From Tubiluchus corallicola (taxonomy: Eukaryota > Priapulida > Priapulimorpha > Priapulimorphida > Tubiluchidae): 64,000 bases of DNA. A program made the position numbers and the translations under genes. Positions 62,901 to 64,000 of this stretch are shown here, one piece after another (position 1 is the first letter of the stretch; each line of letters begins with the position of its first letter). Where the stretch lies: assembly GCA_030141605.1 (NCBI GenBank), contig JAQGDQ010000022.1, positions 993,501 to 1,057,500 of the forward strand. The letters are read 5' to 3'. Below the pieces are notes generated by a model. It searched no databases. It saw only the letters and a program-made list of their open reading frames with translations, and was not told the origin of the DNA.

Positions 62901-64000
62901 AAAATCTGTCTTTTTTCCATTAAAGTAGTGATAATCAAGTAGTTGAGTAGTTAACACTGTACTGTGATTCTAGCAAGAGATCATTAGCAAGCAAGAAAAT
63001 AAAGGACTAAATCACGAATGACATTCTATTAGCCTATATATAATTATACCCGCAGTCGTTCTATTACATGTATATGCCAACACTTCTTGTTTTTACTTTT
63101 GCTTTTCAGGACCCGGCTTGGTGTTTGTCGTTTATCCGGAAGCTTTGGCTAACATGCCCGTTGCTCCAATGTGGTCAATTCTTTTCTTTTTTATGATGAT
63201 CATTTTAGGGTTTGGATCTCAGGTAGGCTAAATAAAGTAATGACATATTATTTCTTACCCTTAAAAAGAGAAAGCAAATTGTATAGTTGACAACATCATA
63301 CTACTATTCGTGACGGAGTGAAGATTATTGAAAAATAAGCTTTTTTGTAAAATGTGTTTACATTATGGACTTGTAAAACAAAGTGACAGAGTGCACTGGG
63401 GCCATGTGACAGTTTGTCAAGGTGAGTTCGTAAAACTATATATTCAAAATAAATTTTCATTTATGCTACAGTTTACCATTATGGAAGCAATCATGTCTGC
63501 TTTGTTGGATCAGTTTCATGGAATACGTGACAGCACCCTTCGCAGCATCATTTTCCGGTTTTGCTGTTGCGCTTTTGGCTTCCTCATAGGCCTTCCCATG
63601 GTTACAAGGGTGAGATTATTTCAAACTTTTTGTACGGTTACTTCTGTGTAATTAACATCTGCGAAATTTGGCAAGTGACAGAAACACAGAAAGAGGGAGA
63701 GAGTAACAAAAATGAGAAGGGAGGAAAAGCAAAGGGAGGCGGAAAACTAAGAGAAGAAGAGAGAAGGAAAGAGAAAGAAAGAGAAAAATGAGAGAGAGAG
63801 AGTGAGGGAGAGAAAGGGAAGAGAGGAGAGGAAGGAAAAAACGAAAGAGTGCGAAAGAAAGAAAAGTAAACCGTTTATATGTGAATAAGCCGATAATTTT
63901 TATGAATCTTACAGGCTGGTCAATACATAGTTACATTGGTGGATGAAAGCGTGGGCGGCTTGCCTTTAATAATCATCGGCTTTGCAGAAGTGATGGCAAT
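53915..64000 (+). CDS. SLC6-family Na+/Cl--dependent amino acid transporter, 5' part
   Basis: Plasma-membrane symporter coupling Na+ and Cl- to uptake of amino-acid-type substrates. Exons: 53915-53941 (proposed start, MGQKEILKQ), 54688-54829, 57280-57411, 58237-58447, 58740-58872, 60004-60138, 60912-61015, 62229-62353, 63110-63222, 63472-63609 and 63915 to the window end; all junctions are GT-AG and phases match. TM1 has [15 protein letters not shown]: Gly, where monoamine transporters have Asp, points to an amino-acid substrate. TM2 is [28 protein letters not shown]-like, ending SIGQY. The extracellular loop has the [10 protein letters not shown] cysteine pair and N-glycosylation sequons NNT and NIS. 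TM6 reads [14 protein letters not shown], then a Cys pair; TM8 is GFGSQFTIMEA. The 3' exons (TM10-12) lie beyond base 64000. The tiny first exon is the least certain; the family call is firm, the substrate is not. Confidence 0.93.
55785..56090 (-). repeat. Possible retroposon in SLC6 intron 2
   Basis: A block more GC-rich than its surroundings that, on the minus strand, ends in GTTATTATTGCACA and a (TTA)n tail. This resembles the 3' end of an RTE/CR1-type or SINE copy. No coding sequence recognised. Confidence 0.35.
58577..58739 (+). repeat. Degenerate (TTATCG)-like pyrimidine-rich repeat next to an SLC6 acceptor
   Basis: Imperfect hexamer repeats (GTTATCGTTGTC, CTATCGCTATCG) run directly into the acceptor of the exon at 58740 and seem to serve as its polypyrimidine tract. 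A similar ATC-rich stretch follows the donor at 60138 (about 60208-60310). Confidence 0.7.
63681..63869 (+). repeat. GA-rich purine tract in SLC6 intron
   Basis: About 190 nearly pure A/G bases on the plus strand, composed of GAGA, GGAA and GAAAG units, between two SLC6 exons. The Lys/Glu ORF over it is an artefact. Confidence 0.85.

Noticed and set aside
63561-63791. Lys/Glu-rich ORF after the SLC6 exon
   Set aside because: Translation of the intronic GA-rich tract after the donor at 63609.

Overview
The window looks like nuclear DNA of a marine invertebrate animal. It is AT-rich, its genes are split by canonical GT-AG introns of 0.1 to 4 kb, and it carries complete TGF-beta-type Smad genes, tRNA-derived SINE pieces, small DNA transposons and a decayed Penelope-like retroelement. 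Gly/Tyr-rich secreted proteins of this kind are familiar from molluscs and other lophotrochozoans, so a lophotrochozoan is my best guess; this is not proven from the window.

Layout. (1) 0-7 kb, minus strand: the 5' half of an inhibitory Smad (Smad6/7 type) with an N-terminal MFR start, an MH1 domain and a PPPPY motif. Its MH2 exons are not in the window and must lie beyond the left edge. About 330-370 bp upstream of its ATG is a compact cluster holding the palindromic Smad-binding element GTCTAGAC, an E-box CACGTG, an AP-1-like TGAGTCG and a CCAAT box. (2) 13.2-24.2 kb, minus strand: a complete seven-exon Smad2/3 gene (423 aa) whose introns hold several small transposons. (3) 25.7-26.7 kb, plus strand: ribokinase in one coding exon, head-to-head with Smad2/3. 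(4) 30.6-32.2 kb, plus strand: a two-exon flavin-containing monooxygenase (440 aa). (5) 36.8-49.5 kb: three small secreted-protein genes (two plus, one minus) that share an unusual architecture. Each has a tiny exon encoding 14-17 residues of signal peptide, a phase-0 intron, and a second exon opening with V/I-T-x-S followed by Gly/aromatic-rich low-complexity protein. The minus-strand member (48211-49483) has no conspicuous long ORF and was assembled from splice sites. (6) 53.9-64.0 kb, plus strand: the first eleven exons of an SLC6 Na+/Cl--dependent transporter, running off the right edge.

Between the genes are a Penelope-like element remnant (about 39.95-40.66 kb, minus) with a recognisable GIY-YIG region and a well-formed hammerhead ribozyme, a non-LTR reverse-transcriptase remnant (32.5-33.2 kb), a pogo/Tigger derivative, a hAT-like element, two MITE-like elements, tandem duplications and microsatellites.

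Functionally, the two Smads are the signal carrier and the feedback inhibitor of the same pathway. A Smad-binding palindrome beside the inhibitor's start suggests the feedback loop is written in the DNA here, as known for vertebrate SMAD7. Ribokinase and the FMO are metabolic enzymes with no evident link to the Smads. The secreted Gly-rich cluster is the least explained and most lineage-specific part of the window.
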